64,000 bases of DNA, taken from positions 620,001-684,000 of the forward strand of contig SRSI01000073.1 in the NCBI GenBank assembly GCA_005656395.1. Direction: 5' to 3'. This stretch comes from Strongyloides papillosus. Lineage: Eukaryota; Nematoda; Chromadorea; Rhabditida; Strongyloididae. Under the pieces are notes generated by a model. The model saw only the letters and a program-made list of their open reading frames with translations, did not search any database and was not told the origin of the DNA. Positions 12,556-25,382 of the stretch are shown here, piece by piece (the first letter of the stretch is position 1; the number at the start of each line of letters is the position of its first letter). Position numbers and translations under genes: made by a program.

Positions 12556-15457
12556 ATGAGTAATAAAATTATTGAAGAGAATGTGATAGTTGCTGTTAGA
12601 GTAAGACCATTTAATAAGAGAGAAATTAAAAGGAATGCAGTATGTGTTGTGGATATGCCTAATGACAAAGAAACTATAATAAGGTAAAGAAAAAAATATT
12701 ATTACATTTTTGTTTTTTCGAAAACACGCTTTTAGAAATATCAAAAATAAGAATGATGAAAAAAAGTTTCAATTTGATTATAGTTATTGGAGTTTCGATG
12801 ATTTTTATGTTAATCAGAATGGTGTCAATGTTGGGACTACATCAAAATACACCGATCAGGAGAAAGTTTTTAACGATCTTGGAAGGATTGTCTTAGATAA
12901 TGCATGGAAAGGATTTAATGTCTCATTATTTTCGTACGGTCAAACAGGTTCCGGTAAAAGTTATTCCATCATTGGCTTTCCTTCAAATAAAGGACTCGTA
13001 CCAATGATATGCGAGGAACTATTTAAAACAATATCACAAAACGATAGCAAACACGAGTACCAGGTATCTATATCAATGTTTGAGATATATTGCGAAAAGA
13101 TACATGACCTATTGGTTGATGAAAAAGATTTAAAAAATAATCTAAGAATAAGAGAAAATCCCAAAAAAGGATTTTATGTTGAAAACTTGTCATCCTATGA
13201 GGTTAAATCATTCAATGACATTGAAAAACAAATAGATATTGGTACAAAAAATAGAACAATAGCATCAACTAGTATGAATATAACAAGTAGTCGTGCTCAT
13301 ACAATAATAAGAATAATATTTAAACAAAAAATACCTAAAAAAATTGGAAATGGTACGACAACAAAAACATCTGAAATAAATTTAGTTGATTTGGCTGGGA
13401 GTGAGAGACAAAAAGATGCTGAAGTTGTTGGCCAGAGGTTAAAAGAGGGAATTGTTATTAATAAAAGCTTAACAACATTAGGTAGAGTAATAAAAACAAT
13501 AGTTGATACACAAAACTGGAAAGATAAAAAAAAATGTAATATACAAATACCATATCGTGATTCAATATTAACAAGTGTTTTAAAAAATGCATTAGGTGGT
13601 AATTCAAAGACTATAATGATAGGAACAATCTCACCAGCTGATATAAATTACGAAGAAACATTATCAACATTACGATTTGCTGATAGGGTCAAAAATATTA
13701 AGACTAAAGCTGTCGTCAATGAATTGGTTACAGATAAAATGATAAGAGAGTTAATGGATGAGAATATACGATTAAAGGAACTTATTGACAAAGGTGTATC
13801 TATTGATGGGAAGGTTGCGACGGATGATGAGGTGGAAGTATTGAAAAGATTATTGGAGAATAACAAAAAAGAAATGGAAAATTTAAAAAAGAATTGGGAG
13901 GAAAAATTTAGTTTAGTTGAGAAAGATTACATAAATTACAATGAAGATATAATTAAAAAAAGGAAAGAAATACCTCATCTATGGAATCTAAATGAAGATC
14001 CAGCATTGACAAATAAAATTATACATTTTATCAATAAAAATGATACATTAGTAACAAATCAAACAAACATAACAAATAAAAATACAATAGTCCTACAAGG
14101 ACTGTCAATAATGGAAAATCACGCAATTATCTTTAATAAAAATGATAGAAAAGTATTTTTAAAGCCATTAGATGGTAAAAGAATATTAATAAATGGTCGT
14201 GTTGTGTATGAGGAGAGTGAAGTAAAACAAAATGATATTATTCTTTTTGGTGGAAATCATATGTATGTTTTTCATAATCCTAAAAAGGAGGGAATGATAG
14301 GTGTTAATGAGATTACTTATGATGGTGCTCAAATTGATATTGCAAGGAATAGTGGGTTTATGAATTTGGCAAATGGTAATAGTATCAAGTCTGATGTTTT
14401 GTCGAAATTGGAGGAAGATCTTATAATATTGATACCAGTAGTTGATAGGACAAATTTGATGTGTAAAGAATTGAAGAAAGATATTGAGTATAGCATTATT
14501 TTATCAACACCAGAAAGTAGAGGGCTGTCAAAGGGATGTGATCAGGTGCTTGTCAAAGCAACCCACAAAAAGGAGGATGTTTTTTTCGTTTGGTCAAAAG
14601 ATAATTTTTTGGGTAGATATTATGATATTGAGGAAATGTACCATGATTTTATTGAGAATAAAAAGATAAATTCTAGTACAACAGAATGGGATTATCCATT
14701 TTTTGAGTCATCAAAAAACGAAGTATACATTGGAACCTGTTATGTCTCATTAAAATCACTTACTAAATTAATTGACATCTCAAATGATATACCAATAGTC
14801 GACTATAATGGGGAGCAAGTTGGTTCATTGACAGTTTCATTAGTTCCATGTCAAATGAGTGGTAAAGAAATAATAGGAGAATTCATTGAGAAGAGTAATG
14901 AGATTGTTGGTAAGAATATTGGATTTAAAGTAAAAATATTTACTGCTCAGTCATTGCCTAAAAGATATGAAAAAAGTTGGTGTAGTTATAAATTTTTTGA
15001 GGAAGATAAAGAAAAGACTAAAATTGGTATTGGGAGTGATATAGTATTTGGTTATGAAAAAGTGTTTCATTTTAAACCTGTGACAAAAAAATTGTTAGAA
15101 TATCTGGAGACAAAAACTTTGAATATAAATGTTTATGGGTATCAGAAGACAAGATATAGGAGTGAAGGAGTACATAATATTACCACTAAAATTGACCAAG
15201 TTTTTGGTGATCCTATTGAAAAGAAAGTTGAAGATATGAAAGTTAATAATTTACAAGTAAAGGAAAATAAGACACCATCACCTACAGATAAAACTGCAAC
15301 AGCTAAAAAAAAGATTGTTAGTAATAATACAAAAAAACCTACTCCTAAAAAGATAGTTGAAGAGAAACAAGAAGTTGAAATTAAAAAGAAACCGAAAGTT
15401 GAAGTAAAGAAAAGACTTACAACAACTAAAAAAAAGACAAAAACTGTTAAAAAGTAA
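12556..15457 (+). CDS. klp-6: Kinesin-3 family motor with FHA domain, KLP-6-like
   Basis: Plus-end-directed microtubule motor. Two exons: 12556-12683 and 12736-15457, a 52-base intron and a split Arg codon; product about 949 residues. The motor domain starts VIVAVRVRPFNKRE and carries the P-loop GQTGSGKS (about 111-118), switch I SSRAH (about 227-231) and switch II DLAGSE (about 261-266). A short coiled-coil neck follows, then an FHA-like domain (about 466-555) with an inserted-loop pattern as in kinesin-3. The rest is a beta-rich region and a strongly basic Lys/Pro-rich C-terminal tail. Length, domain order and the RNIKNKNDEKKFQFDYSYW region fit C. elegans KLP-6, a kinesin-3 of ciliated neurons, better than UNC-104, which is much longer and ends in a PH domain. 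Kinesin-3 is firm; orthology is a judgement. Confidence 0.85.
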
Positions 15458-16409
15458 AATTTACATTGAATGTTTCAACGGTATCTTTTTAATATAAAAT
15501 AAATTTACAAAATGTTTAAAAAAGTTATAAAGCAACATTTATTTTTAATGCAAACAAAATACAAATTGCTATCAACTGTATAATCTAAATTATATTTAAA
15601 AATGAATTAATGCACTTAATTAATATGTTTGTATATAACATTTATAATTAAAACATATTTATAAAAAATTATGACTCATTTAACTTTTTTAATAAAGAAA
15701 ATTAAGAAAAGTGGATTTTCTTTACTATAGCTCCTTTCAAACTTAACTATTATATATGAAATAATGGTCAAATGATGTTTTTTATAACATAAAGGTGAAG
15801 ATAACCTTTAAAGAATTTCAAATAAAAAAAACAAAGTAATATTTATTTGAAAATATTTATAAAACTAATGAGATATTAAACTAAATGCTTTAAGAAATCA
15901 AATGCAGCCCGTTGAAGCATGGTCATTTGCTCGTGTTGTTAATAATATTAATAAAGCTATAAATATGTTTAAAATTGATATCAAAATATAGTCCCTGTTC
16001 ATCAAACCGTCTTTAATTTCAATGGATAATAATCATATAGAAATTCGTGGAAAGTCATTCTTTTTAAAAAAATTACTTCTTTTTTTAGTCATTATTAATG
16101 TTGTAAAATTATCTTAAATAAAAATAAAGTAAATGTTAAACATTTCTTAAGCACAGGAGGATAATTATTTATTTAACTTTTTTAAATTATATTTTTATAA
16201 GATTGTATTTACCTTTTCATTTAATTTTATTACATGAAACATTTATTTTTTCATGATTTTATTGAAAAAATTAGATATGTAACACTTGAAAATAATTGTT
16301 TGATATAAATAAAAATTTATTGTAAAACGACTTTATTATTTGAATAATATTAAAATTATTGAAACAATTAATAAAATGGCTTATATTTTATTTGATTAAA
16401 TAACAAATG
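15458..16409. other. AT-rich spacer
   Basis: About 950 bases with no gene recognised. A 29-codon frame from 15902 (begins MQPVEAWSF) is compositionally less AT-biased than its surroundings but too short to call. Confidence 0.5.
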
Positions 16410-16682
16410 GCAAATTAAAATTTTATATAAATTAAGAGAAATCTTTTAAAGATTATACTTTGAAAATGCTTTTTATAAAAGAATTTATTCTTCTCATTTT
16501 TGTTGCGTTCTTAATTGAAGGTGTACGTTTTTTATTGTTATATGGTTATTTTAACTGAAAATTTTAGAGACGTCGCTCTCAAATAAGAAATGAAACTAGA
16601 AAAAATTTATCTGGAATGTCTCAAAAAATTTCCGACGACACTGTTAGTGGGTTAAAGCGATTAAATAAAATACAAAGTTAAA
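16410..16682 (+). pseudogene. Truncated duplicate of astacin 5' end
   Basis: A roughly 270-base block closely matches the start of the window (about 22-295). It contains the upstream flank, a signal-peptide exon (MLFIKEFILLIFVAF from 16466, the equivalent upstream ATG being TTG), a short intron with a GTACGT donor, and the first prodomain residues (RRRSQIRNETRKNLS). It ends in a stop at 16680-16682 with no catalytic domain after it. In this copy the prodomain frame is intact over the point where the copy at the window start has lost a base, so the two arose from a gene that was whole there. It is a stub and cannot make a protease. Confidence 0.7.
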
Positions 16683-18112
16683 ATTAATAAAATACGATTT
16701 TTAAGTAAAATAAGTTATTAAAATTTTCATCTTTATTGGTCAAATATCCCGAATTTTAAAATTTATAAAAAAAAGTTAAACTCACATATAATTTTTTACA
16801 TATTTATGTACGGAGTAAAATTGTTAACATCATATGTTATGTAATTTACAAAATATTGCTCATTTATTAATATATGTTTCAAAAAACTAAAATCATTTTT
16901 ACCACTTAAAATTTTTTAAAAATATAGTACTTTCATATTATTTATCATTATATCATATATTTTTCCATAATTATTACCCTAAAAGAACATTAATATTAAT
17001 TATTTAAATTTATCATTTATTTAATTTTACTTTCGTGTTTTCAGCTTTTTGAAATACGACACGTAAAAGTGGAAAAAAATTAATTTTATTAATGCTTTTG
17101 ATTAAAAAGCATCGTTAATAATGATATATTGAAGTAAAAAAATGGTTTCATAAAACAATTTAGAAAATATGAGAAGTAAAATTTATTTACTTAATCATAA
17201 CTTTTTTTAAATTTTGTTGTAATTAGCGATTATATATTTTTATTTGATAGGATTTTTTTATACCCTATCAGATTATTGATTAAACAATTTTTAAAAATTC
17301 TAATTAAAATTATTGTTTATTCCTAAGATAAATAATTTCACATTTAAAATGTTCTTATAAGTCTATTATATCTTAAAAATATATGGAGGATAAAATAATA
17401 CTCTAATATTAGTAAAAATCATATTAATTGCTTTTTATATAACAAATTTACATTTTCCTTAAGCGTCAACAATTATTATTTTATTTAAAGTTTTAATTTT
17501 GTAACAAAAAGTTATCATCTTATTATATACAAAATAATATAAAATCAAATTTTGTATGATAAGAAAAATAAAATTACTAATGTTTTAATATGAAGATATG
17601 CTTCTTAATTTTTATGTACTCAAAAAATATAATACAGAGTTAACGTAACAACAAAAAATCTGTAAATATTATCTTCATCACTGCGATCTTCATAGAACAT
17701 CTGAAACATGCTCTTTTTATTTAATGATACTGAAATAAAATCGAATAGGTTCTAAGAATTTTAGCTCTTTGTATGACAATAAATAAAAAAATGCAACAAA
17801 ACATTTTTACATCTACTACAAACCAAATTTTTTACTAAAATGTGAGACGGCATTTAATACAAAAATATAGATTTGTTTTTTAATGCCTGGTCGAAATGAA
17901 AAGATTACATTTTAACGAATAAACTTAGAATAATATTGCAATTAATATTATATCTATTGTTTAAATTCAAAGATTTTGTTCAATTAAAATGTGATAAAAT
18001 ATTTTGGCAAAGTACAATCAAATATTTTTACATAATAAATTAATCTATATAAAAGTGAAAAAATTTAAATTAAGACATAACTCTACTGAATATCATAAAA
18101 AACAATTTTAAT
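16683..18112. other. AT-rich spacer
   Basis: About 1.4 kb of A+T-rich sequence with no recognised gene or repeat. It includes the presumed promoter of the dead astacin gene at 18113. Confidence 0.5.
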
Positions 18113-19549
18113 ATGGGATATATTAATATTTTGCTAAAATTATTAATAGCTTTATGTGTAAGTAATACGTATAATTAATGAAAACAATTTTTTCAGTTTT
18201 ATATTTTTTTGAATGTCCATGCCCGTCGTCCCAAGAATCGCAAATATGCATTTAAAGTTAATTATTGTATAGATAAGAATAAAAAAGATAGAGGTATTAA
18301 TGAATCAAATATTAGAACAGGTTTAGAGTTGATTTCGAAACGTTCATGTATAAAGTTTTCATATAATTCAACATGTTACAATGACAAAAAACATTGCACA
18401 AGTACTTGTACTGAAGTATGTGAAAAATGGGAAAAAAAAGAAACAAAAAAATGTAAAGACTGTGAAAAAAAATACAAAAAATGTACGAACAAGTATAATG
18501 ATTGTAAAAAATGTAAAAAATACAAAATGAATGGCTATTGTAAAAAATGTAGCAAAAAATGTAAAGATTGTAGTAAAGAATGTAAAAAAAAATGCGTAGT
18601 AATGGGAATTAAATGCATACCACAATATAGAAATGTAACTCTCCCATTTATTAGATTTTTTTACGATGAAACCAAAAATTATTCAGATTTCAATTTCAAT
18701 GGTAGTACAAGTTTATGGAAAGAAAATGTATATAAAATGGAAATTGATGTGAGTTGCAATAAAAAACCAGGTTGTATCGCAAAGAAGGTTTTGATGTATC
18801 TAGGATTGATTCCAACTGTTAGAAGAAAAGATAGAGACATTTATATTACTGTAAATTATAGTAATATTAAAACTAAATATGATTTGTATTATGAGAAATT
18901 ATATGATGTTACGCTATACAGTTACTATGATTATTCGTCAATTGCACATTTTGCAGATAGTTATGGAAGTAATTCTAGTGAACCAACATTTCATCTTAAA
19001 AAGCTAACTGATAAAAGAGTAAAATTAACAGGGCAGGAAATTAGGCCTACTTTCTTAGATTTGGAATGGTTATATAGAGCATACTGCAAAAATAAATTTA
19101 AACCTACTGTAAAATGTGAGAAAGGATTTCCTAAAAGTGATGGAAGCAAAAAATGTGAATGTCCTACTGGCTATACTGGAAGAAGTTGTAAAGAATTGCA
19201 ATATTATGGTGACCCAAAATGTCCTTTTCAGTTTAAAAGAGCAAGGGAATCATCAACAAAACAACAATTAAACTTTAATGGCAATACGAAGTGTACTGTT
19301 GAGATAACTGCACCAGAAGGAAAACGAATACGTATACATGTAGAAACAATAAATTGTACCAGTAATAACCCATGTTTCGAAGACGATTGTTTGCAAATAA
19401 AATATCGTCCTAGTATGACTAATACTGATCTTTGCTTATGTGGTACTCTTCAAAATACATCTTTATGGACACTTGGTAATAAAGCTCTTATTCAATACAG
19501 AGGAAAACGTAGAGATGACTACGCTTATATGTCTTTTTGGTCAGATTAG
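18113..19549 (+). CDS. Astacin-like pseudoenzyme with Cys/Lys-rich insert, EGF and CUB domains
   Basis: Secreted astacin relative that has lost its zinc site. Two exons: 18113-18157 (signal peptide) and 18197-19549, 39-base intron; about 465 residues. The fold is recognised from the N-terminal FKVNYCID strand, a CIKFSYNS stretch, the LGLIPTVRRKDRD segment (residues about 209-229), a YDYSSIAHFADSYGS Met-turn equivalent, an EGF module and a CUB domain with a DLCLCG stretch. In the zinc position all three histidines and the catalytic glutamate are replaced, while the trailing RRKDRD is kept. The Met of the Met-turn is Ala. Residues about 75-155 are an insert with 16 cysteines, many as C-x2-C or C-x3-C, set in lysines. 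The intact frame argues for a retained non-catalytic role, such as binding; that is inference. Confidence 0.8.
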
Positions 19550-21054
19550 TGAATTTGGACCCATAAAAATCTAAAACTAAAATTTACTAAAAAAATTTTA
19601 AAGTAATATGTTTAACGTTTACGAATGTCTATGGTATAAGTATATAACCCGAAGAAATGTATTAAGATCAACCAGTTTTTCCAAAGATTAAATATTATAA
19701 ATCATTTTAAAGTTTTATCCTTTTTTCTTTTATAAAATATTGCTTGAAAAATCTAATGTAATACCGCCGCACAAATAAAATTATAACGGATTAATGGGAA
19801 AAATTCTTGCTTCTGAATTTTTAAAGTTTTTTCTATTAAAACAACAAACTAGCAAAAATTAAAAACAAAAAACTCAATTATACAAAAAAAACAATTAAAT
19901 TTTGCCTAAAAAATGAAATTCAATGATTAATTTAGGTTCTTTTCATATTGAAACAATTAAAGTCCTAAAACTTAACCGACGTACCGTTTCCAGCACCAAT
20001 TTTTTTATACAATAGCAATTTTGACAAAAGTCTAAATAAAATTGAACACTCTGTAAATTTTTATATGTGAAATTAATTTTAAAATACTGTTCTATAAAAT
20101 ATAATCTTTTAATAAACCCGTTAAAAAAGTAATGGTAGTTATTTAAGGAACAATTATAGAAAAGATTTTAACATCAGTGGATTGTATTATTCTTTATAGA
20201 TTTTCCTATTTTTCATGTTTTATCTTTTTTACATAAAAAAATAAATAATGCTAAAATGTAATAAAATGTTTCACCTGAAAATTAGTCAAATTCAAAAAAA
20301 TTTTAACATACAATAAAAATGTTGTAAATTACACAAAATTACATGTTATCACATAAAATTTTTCAAAAAATACATGTTTAATTTTTTTAAGTAATGCAAC
20401 TTTCATTTAATTTCGATATTTTTCTTCTGATTTTATGCTCATCTAAAAAAATAATTTGTTCTTATAATATATTTCAAAGCAAATTATTAGAAATCAATTT
20501 CGTTTAATTTTGTAGACGTTTTAACAAAAATCACTTTTCTAAACAAACTACTATTAGCAATGAAGTTAGATATTTAAAAGATTTATAACAATAATAACGA
20601 AAAACAAAAAATTATTATTTAACCAAACAATGTATTATTAATAAGAAATACTACTTTAGTTTACGCTCTTCTTTTAATTAAAATATTTAAAAGTTATTTT
20701 TACTACAAACAAAATTGCATAATATTTAAGAATTTTACATGTTTTTGATTTTTACGCACAATTTACTTATCATGGGCTCATATTTTATAATAGCAAATAT
20801 ATTATACCATTAATATGTCAATTTCGCACTTCTTTATAATATTAACAATATCGTAAATAATATCAATAGAAAATTCTAAGTTTAATGCATCTAAAAGTTA
20901 AAAAAATCCAGATGAAACATGACCATTGACTGATAAAATAAAAATCAAATTTTTTATAAATTTGAATATCAAAATTAAATTTTCATGACTTATATTCTAA
21001 ATTTTAACAATTTATTATTGATATAAATTGACTTGAAACAATGTATCAATTAAA
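19550..21054. other. AT-rich spacer
   Basis: About 1.5 kb without recognisable gene. Homopolymer A and T runs dominate. No TIR-bounded or LTR-bounded element found by eye. Confidence 0.5.
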
Positions 21055-24000
21055 ATGTACCTTTTTAGATTTGGTAAATTGTTAAGTCTCTTCTTTTTAC
21101 TTCAAAATTTGCTAATATTCAATTCTTGCAATGAAGTCTTTGACATTGATAATACCACTGATACAGTATTGTTCAGATGCCTTGGGTTATTGAAAGATAG
21201 ACAAAGTTATAAAAAGAATTATATTTACAATCATGTTGGTGAAAAGAAATTAGCCTTTCAAAATTTTATAGAAAGAGAGGAGACCTGGTTCGTTTATAAT
21301 CACAGAAATAAATCATTACCTAATGGGACTTTAACATGTAATGGTGTTGTGGATTCTAATGGCACTGAGAATACATGGACAGGACAATTAAGATGGAAAT
21401 CACCACCAGAGCCATTAAAGAATAGTGTAACATTGTATGGTGATCAAAATATAGAATATTCTTGTCCTAAGAACAAAGGGTTAAAGACTGTTGAGGTATA
21501 CGTTGATATTGACGGAATACTGCAAGTTGGGACTCCAATAAAAGATGAGATATACAGAAATCAATTGCGATATCTATTTCCTATTGAGGATATTGATAGT
21601 AAAACAAATGTCTTGAAACCATGTGTCATTTATAAGTCAACTTATGATACACCAGATATTGAAATTTTTGGTTTTGCAGATGTAATTACTACAACTAAGA
21701 ATCTTACTCTACATTTCGTACCAAAACCACAAATACTAAAATCATATAAAGTAATTGTTAGGCCACCAAATTCTGTACTTCCAAATTTTTATTCATCAGA
21801 AGATGTCTATGTTAGAAACATAAACTACATTTATAACAATACCTTCATTGAAAGTAATGAAACCAAAACAATTAATGGGAGAATTGATGTTGATGGATAT
21901 GGAATATTCAAATTTACCTATATTTGTAATGAATGCGGAATCAACAATACTCTTACAATAACGACCAAACATTATTTCTTTGGGCCAAAAAATGATAATG
22001 AAATACTAAAAGGAGAATTACATGTATATATGAGTAAAGAATTGGCTATGAAACCAAATTGTTCATTGGATGCATATTCTTTTGCCTACCTAGAAAAGGT
22101 ATCATTTGAGGATGAGGAAACAACCATAGAACAGCTTAAAAATCACACAAAATACAAGCATTTTAAAATTCAAGATAATTTAGTTATATTTAAAAATACA
22201 TCAAATCCTAAAGGAACATTAACATGTTATTATAAAACTCCAACTAATTACATACTAGAAACTTACAAATTTATGGTCGTCTACCCACCAGATAATGTAA
22301 CATTAAATGAAGATAATGATTATGTTTTGACAGTAAATTCAAAAAATCATAGTGAGGAGGTGGAGGCAGATAAAATTAGGGAACTTGAGCGAACATATAG
22401 GTATCAAAAAACATTTATTGGTATAGTTACCGTCATCCTCATCATAATTTGTGGTGCAATCATAATAGCAATTATTTATGTTAATAGAAAGGAAATAAAG
22501 AATTCTTTTTACGTTATGAAACTTAGTAAAAATTATCCAAATATATATAAATGGTGTGATAAGTTAAATAATGAAAATTGGGAAACATATTGCAATATTA
22601 TACATTCAACTGTTTATGATCCTGAAATAATTTTAGATATTAAAAATAATAAAATTACGGAGGAGGGTCAAAGAGTTGATAGTAATATTGAATCATTGTT
22701 TATGGATACTTTAGTTTATTCACAAAAAAAATTGGATATTAGGATACAAGCACATTATATTAATACTACGAAATCTGATAGAATTTACATAATTTCTGAT
22801 GTAAGTTATATATAAATTTTTGTATTAATGATTATGCAAATAATTATAGCATCCAACACCACAATTAATTCCGCAATACTGGGAGATGATTTACCATGAA
22901 AATGTTAGTGTGGCATTATCATTTCACTACAGATGCCCAGGTGATGACGCAACAATATGGCAAAACTTTTGGCCTCATTGCGATGTATCGTATGGTAATT
23001 TGAAAATATTTAAAGAAGAAAGTATAACACAAAAACTTAAGCATGTTACAGAATATGTATATTATGTTGGTATTGATAATTTACCAGTCAAGAAAGTAAC
23101 AATTTTCCATGTTGAAAAGTATAAAGAACATGTTATGCCGAGATCAACATATGGTATAGTTGAGTTATATAAATTAGTTTCATCAATTGCTGGTAAACAA
23201 CGTGTGCTTATTGATTCCAAATATGGTGTTGATTCATCAGCCTTTATTTATACATATTTTGCGTGTATTATTGAGTCAATGTTAAAAGATAAAACATTAT
23301 ATAATCCAATGGAAATTATAAAAGAAGTTAGAAAATGTAGGTATGGTGGTGATATTGGTGCAGTTGAGTATGGCTTCATTTTAAAAGCTATTGTTGATTA
23401 TTTTGTCTCTGAAAATATATTATACGACTTGGAAAGATATAATAAATTCTCAACTAATTATAATGACTATACAAGTACTATTAATTTAAGAGTTTCAAAT
23501 GTTACCTCAGAGTTGAGGACATTTATGACGTTTATCAATATTTTGGATAAAGGATTAGTCAAACAATTGTCTTTGGGAATTAAGACTGTTGGAAGATTGG
23601 ACATAACGTCATTGAAGAAAAATTGTTCAAGGTGGTATGAAATTGAGAATGATAAAGAATTAAGATTAAAAAATAGATATCACGATATCCCATGTCTAGA
23701 TAAGTATGCTTTATACAGTGGAGAGTGGCCAATATATAACACAGATATCTCAACTTACATAAATGCTAATGAATTATCATATTTTATAACTAAAGAATTG
23801 AAACGAACATTGATAATGTGTCAAGTATGTTCCTGGTTTTACTTATTATTATATCCGAATATTTTAGGCTCCAACAAAATCAACAGTAAATGGTGTAGTT
23901 GATGTAATGTTTAGAAATGACGTCGGAATTCTTGTTTTACTTGCCAATACATCTGACCGTAACGAAAAGTGGATAGAATGTTTTCCTATTGAAGGTGATC

Positions 24001-24607
24001 AATTGGTTTTTGGTAAATATACAGTGGTCAAATTAAAACCTCCTGTACCAACAGATTTTAGTATACAAATGTCTGAATACTATATTACAGACGGTTTAAG
24101 AACAGTGCCATTTAAAGTATTACATCTCAGTCAATGGCCATCTAACGGTAAGAAAATTTTATAAAAAAACTTATAAATATTTTAGGTGAACCAATAAATG
24201 CCTGGGAATTTTTATCACTGTATCGACAAACAATTCAATTCGTAGGTGATAGGCCAATATTAATTCAATGTCCTAATGGAGTAGGATGGACTGGAACATT
24301 TGCTTTGATAATTTATATGATAGATAAAATTGGAACAAATTACTACTTTGATCCATTGAAAGATTTAGCTGCCATACGTGAACATCGTAATCAGGCTATC
24401 CAAACAGTGGAACAATTTATGATTGCTTTTACAGTTGTTCGGGATTATTATATAGAATATATTAAAGATGGTGAATTCAATGTTTACAAATGGTATACTA
24501 AATATTATAAGAATTATTTTGAAAGAAACAAAAATTCTATAACGTGGGGTGAAAAAACCATGGACCCTCTCAGTAAAGCAGGATATAATTACGAATTTGA
24601 GGAGTAG
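21055..24607 (+). CDS. Receptor-type tyrosine phosphatase-like protein with two inactive-looking PTP domains
   Basis: Type I membrane protein of about 1,140 residues from four exons: 21055-22800, 22850-23824, 23868-24147 and 24186-24607; introns are 38-49 bases and all joins keep frame. It has a signal peptide (residues 1-25), an extracellular region of about 425 residues with many N-x-S/T sites, one membrane helix (about 453-477) and two tandem cytoplasmic PTP-like domains. In domain 1 the catalytic Cys position is Asp704 and the phosphate-binding Arg position is Asp710 (IDSKYGVDSSA); the WPD region is also unrecognisable. In domain 2 the Cys remains (Cys1029, CPNGVGWTG), but Arg is Trp1035 and WPD reads WPS. 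Tyrosine phosphatase activity is therefore unlikely; a scaffold or phosphotyrosine-related signalling role is plausible but unproven. I do not recognise a specific orthologue. Confidence 0.85.
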
Positions 24608-25382
24608 GTCTGATGATAACATATAAATACCAATCATTGAAAAAATACATAATATAAAAGTTTATTGTCATCAAAGTATTGCTATTTTCAGTACTATTCT
24701 TCTAGTTGATTGCAAACATTAAAAATGAATGTAAATTTGCGTAACAAACTTTTTAAATATTTAATTTGAAAATAACATATTGAATTATTCTCCATCTATT
24801 ATATAAAAAAAAGTAATTAATAAAATTTTAATTGCAAATCATGTGATACTTTGCTTATAATAATTATTATTAATGGAATAATTTTTTAGATATAATTTCA
24901 ATGAATTTCGCTTTAAAAATATATTGAATTTCATATAGTGATGACCTAAAGACAACATTCAAATTCTATGCAAGAGTATTATTTATGTTAATATTCGTTA
25001 TTGTTTCTTTGGATATCATGCAATATTTTTCTCTAAATATAGTTTATCTATTATTTTTTATTGTTAAAGGTAATTTCGCTTATAAAAAAATTATTAATAT
25101 TATTTTACATCAAATAAAATATGATAATATCATCCCAAAAGATAAATTTGATTTTTTACAGAACAAATCAACAAATGCTAACTTTAAATAGTAGTAGTTA
25201 GAATTTTAAAATATCTCATGAATAAATGTACATATTAGTTAATTTTTTTACAATAACTTATTAAAACTTTTACCATATATCATAATAATTCTAATATTAT
25301 TGAAAATATTATCTATGTTTGCTTAGATAAAAAATTAAAAGTATAAATATGTTATTTATTGATAATAAATGTACTTATATTC
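24608..25382. other. Spacer with one small unassigned ORF
   Basis: About 775 bases. A 68-codon plus-strand frame (24985-25191) begins with a hydrophobic stretch, but the rest is Lys/Asn/Ile-rich and matches nothing I know. It also contains a possible GTAATT...TTTACAG intron. Not called as a gene. Confidence 0.4.

Noticed and set aside
18368..18625. Minus-strand 85-codon Phe/Thr-rich frame
   Set aside because: Antisense shadow of the Cys/Lys-rich insert in the dead astacin gene.
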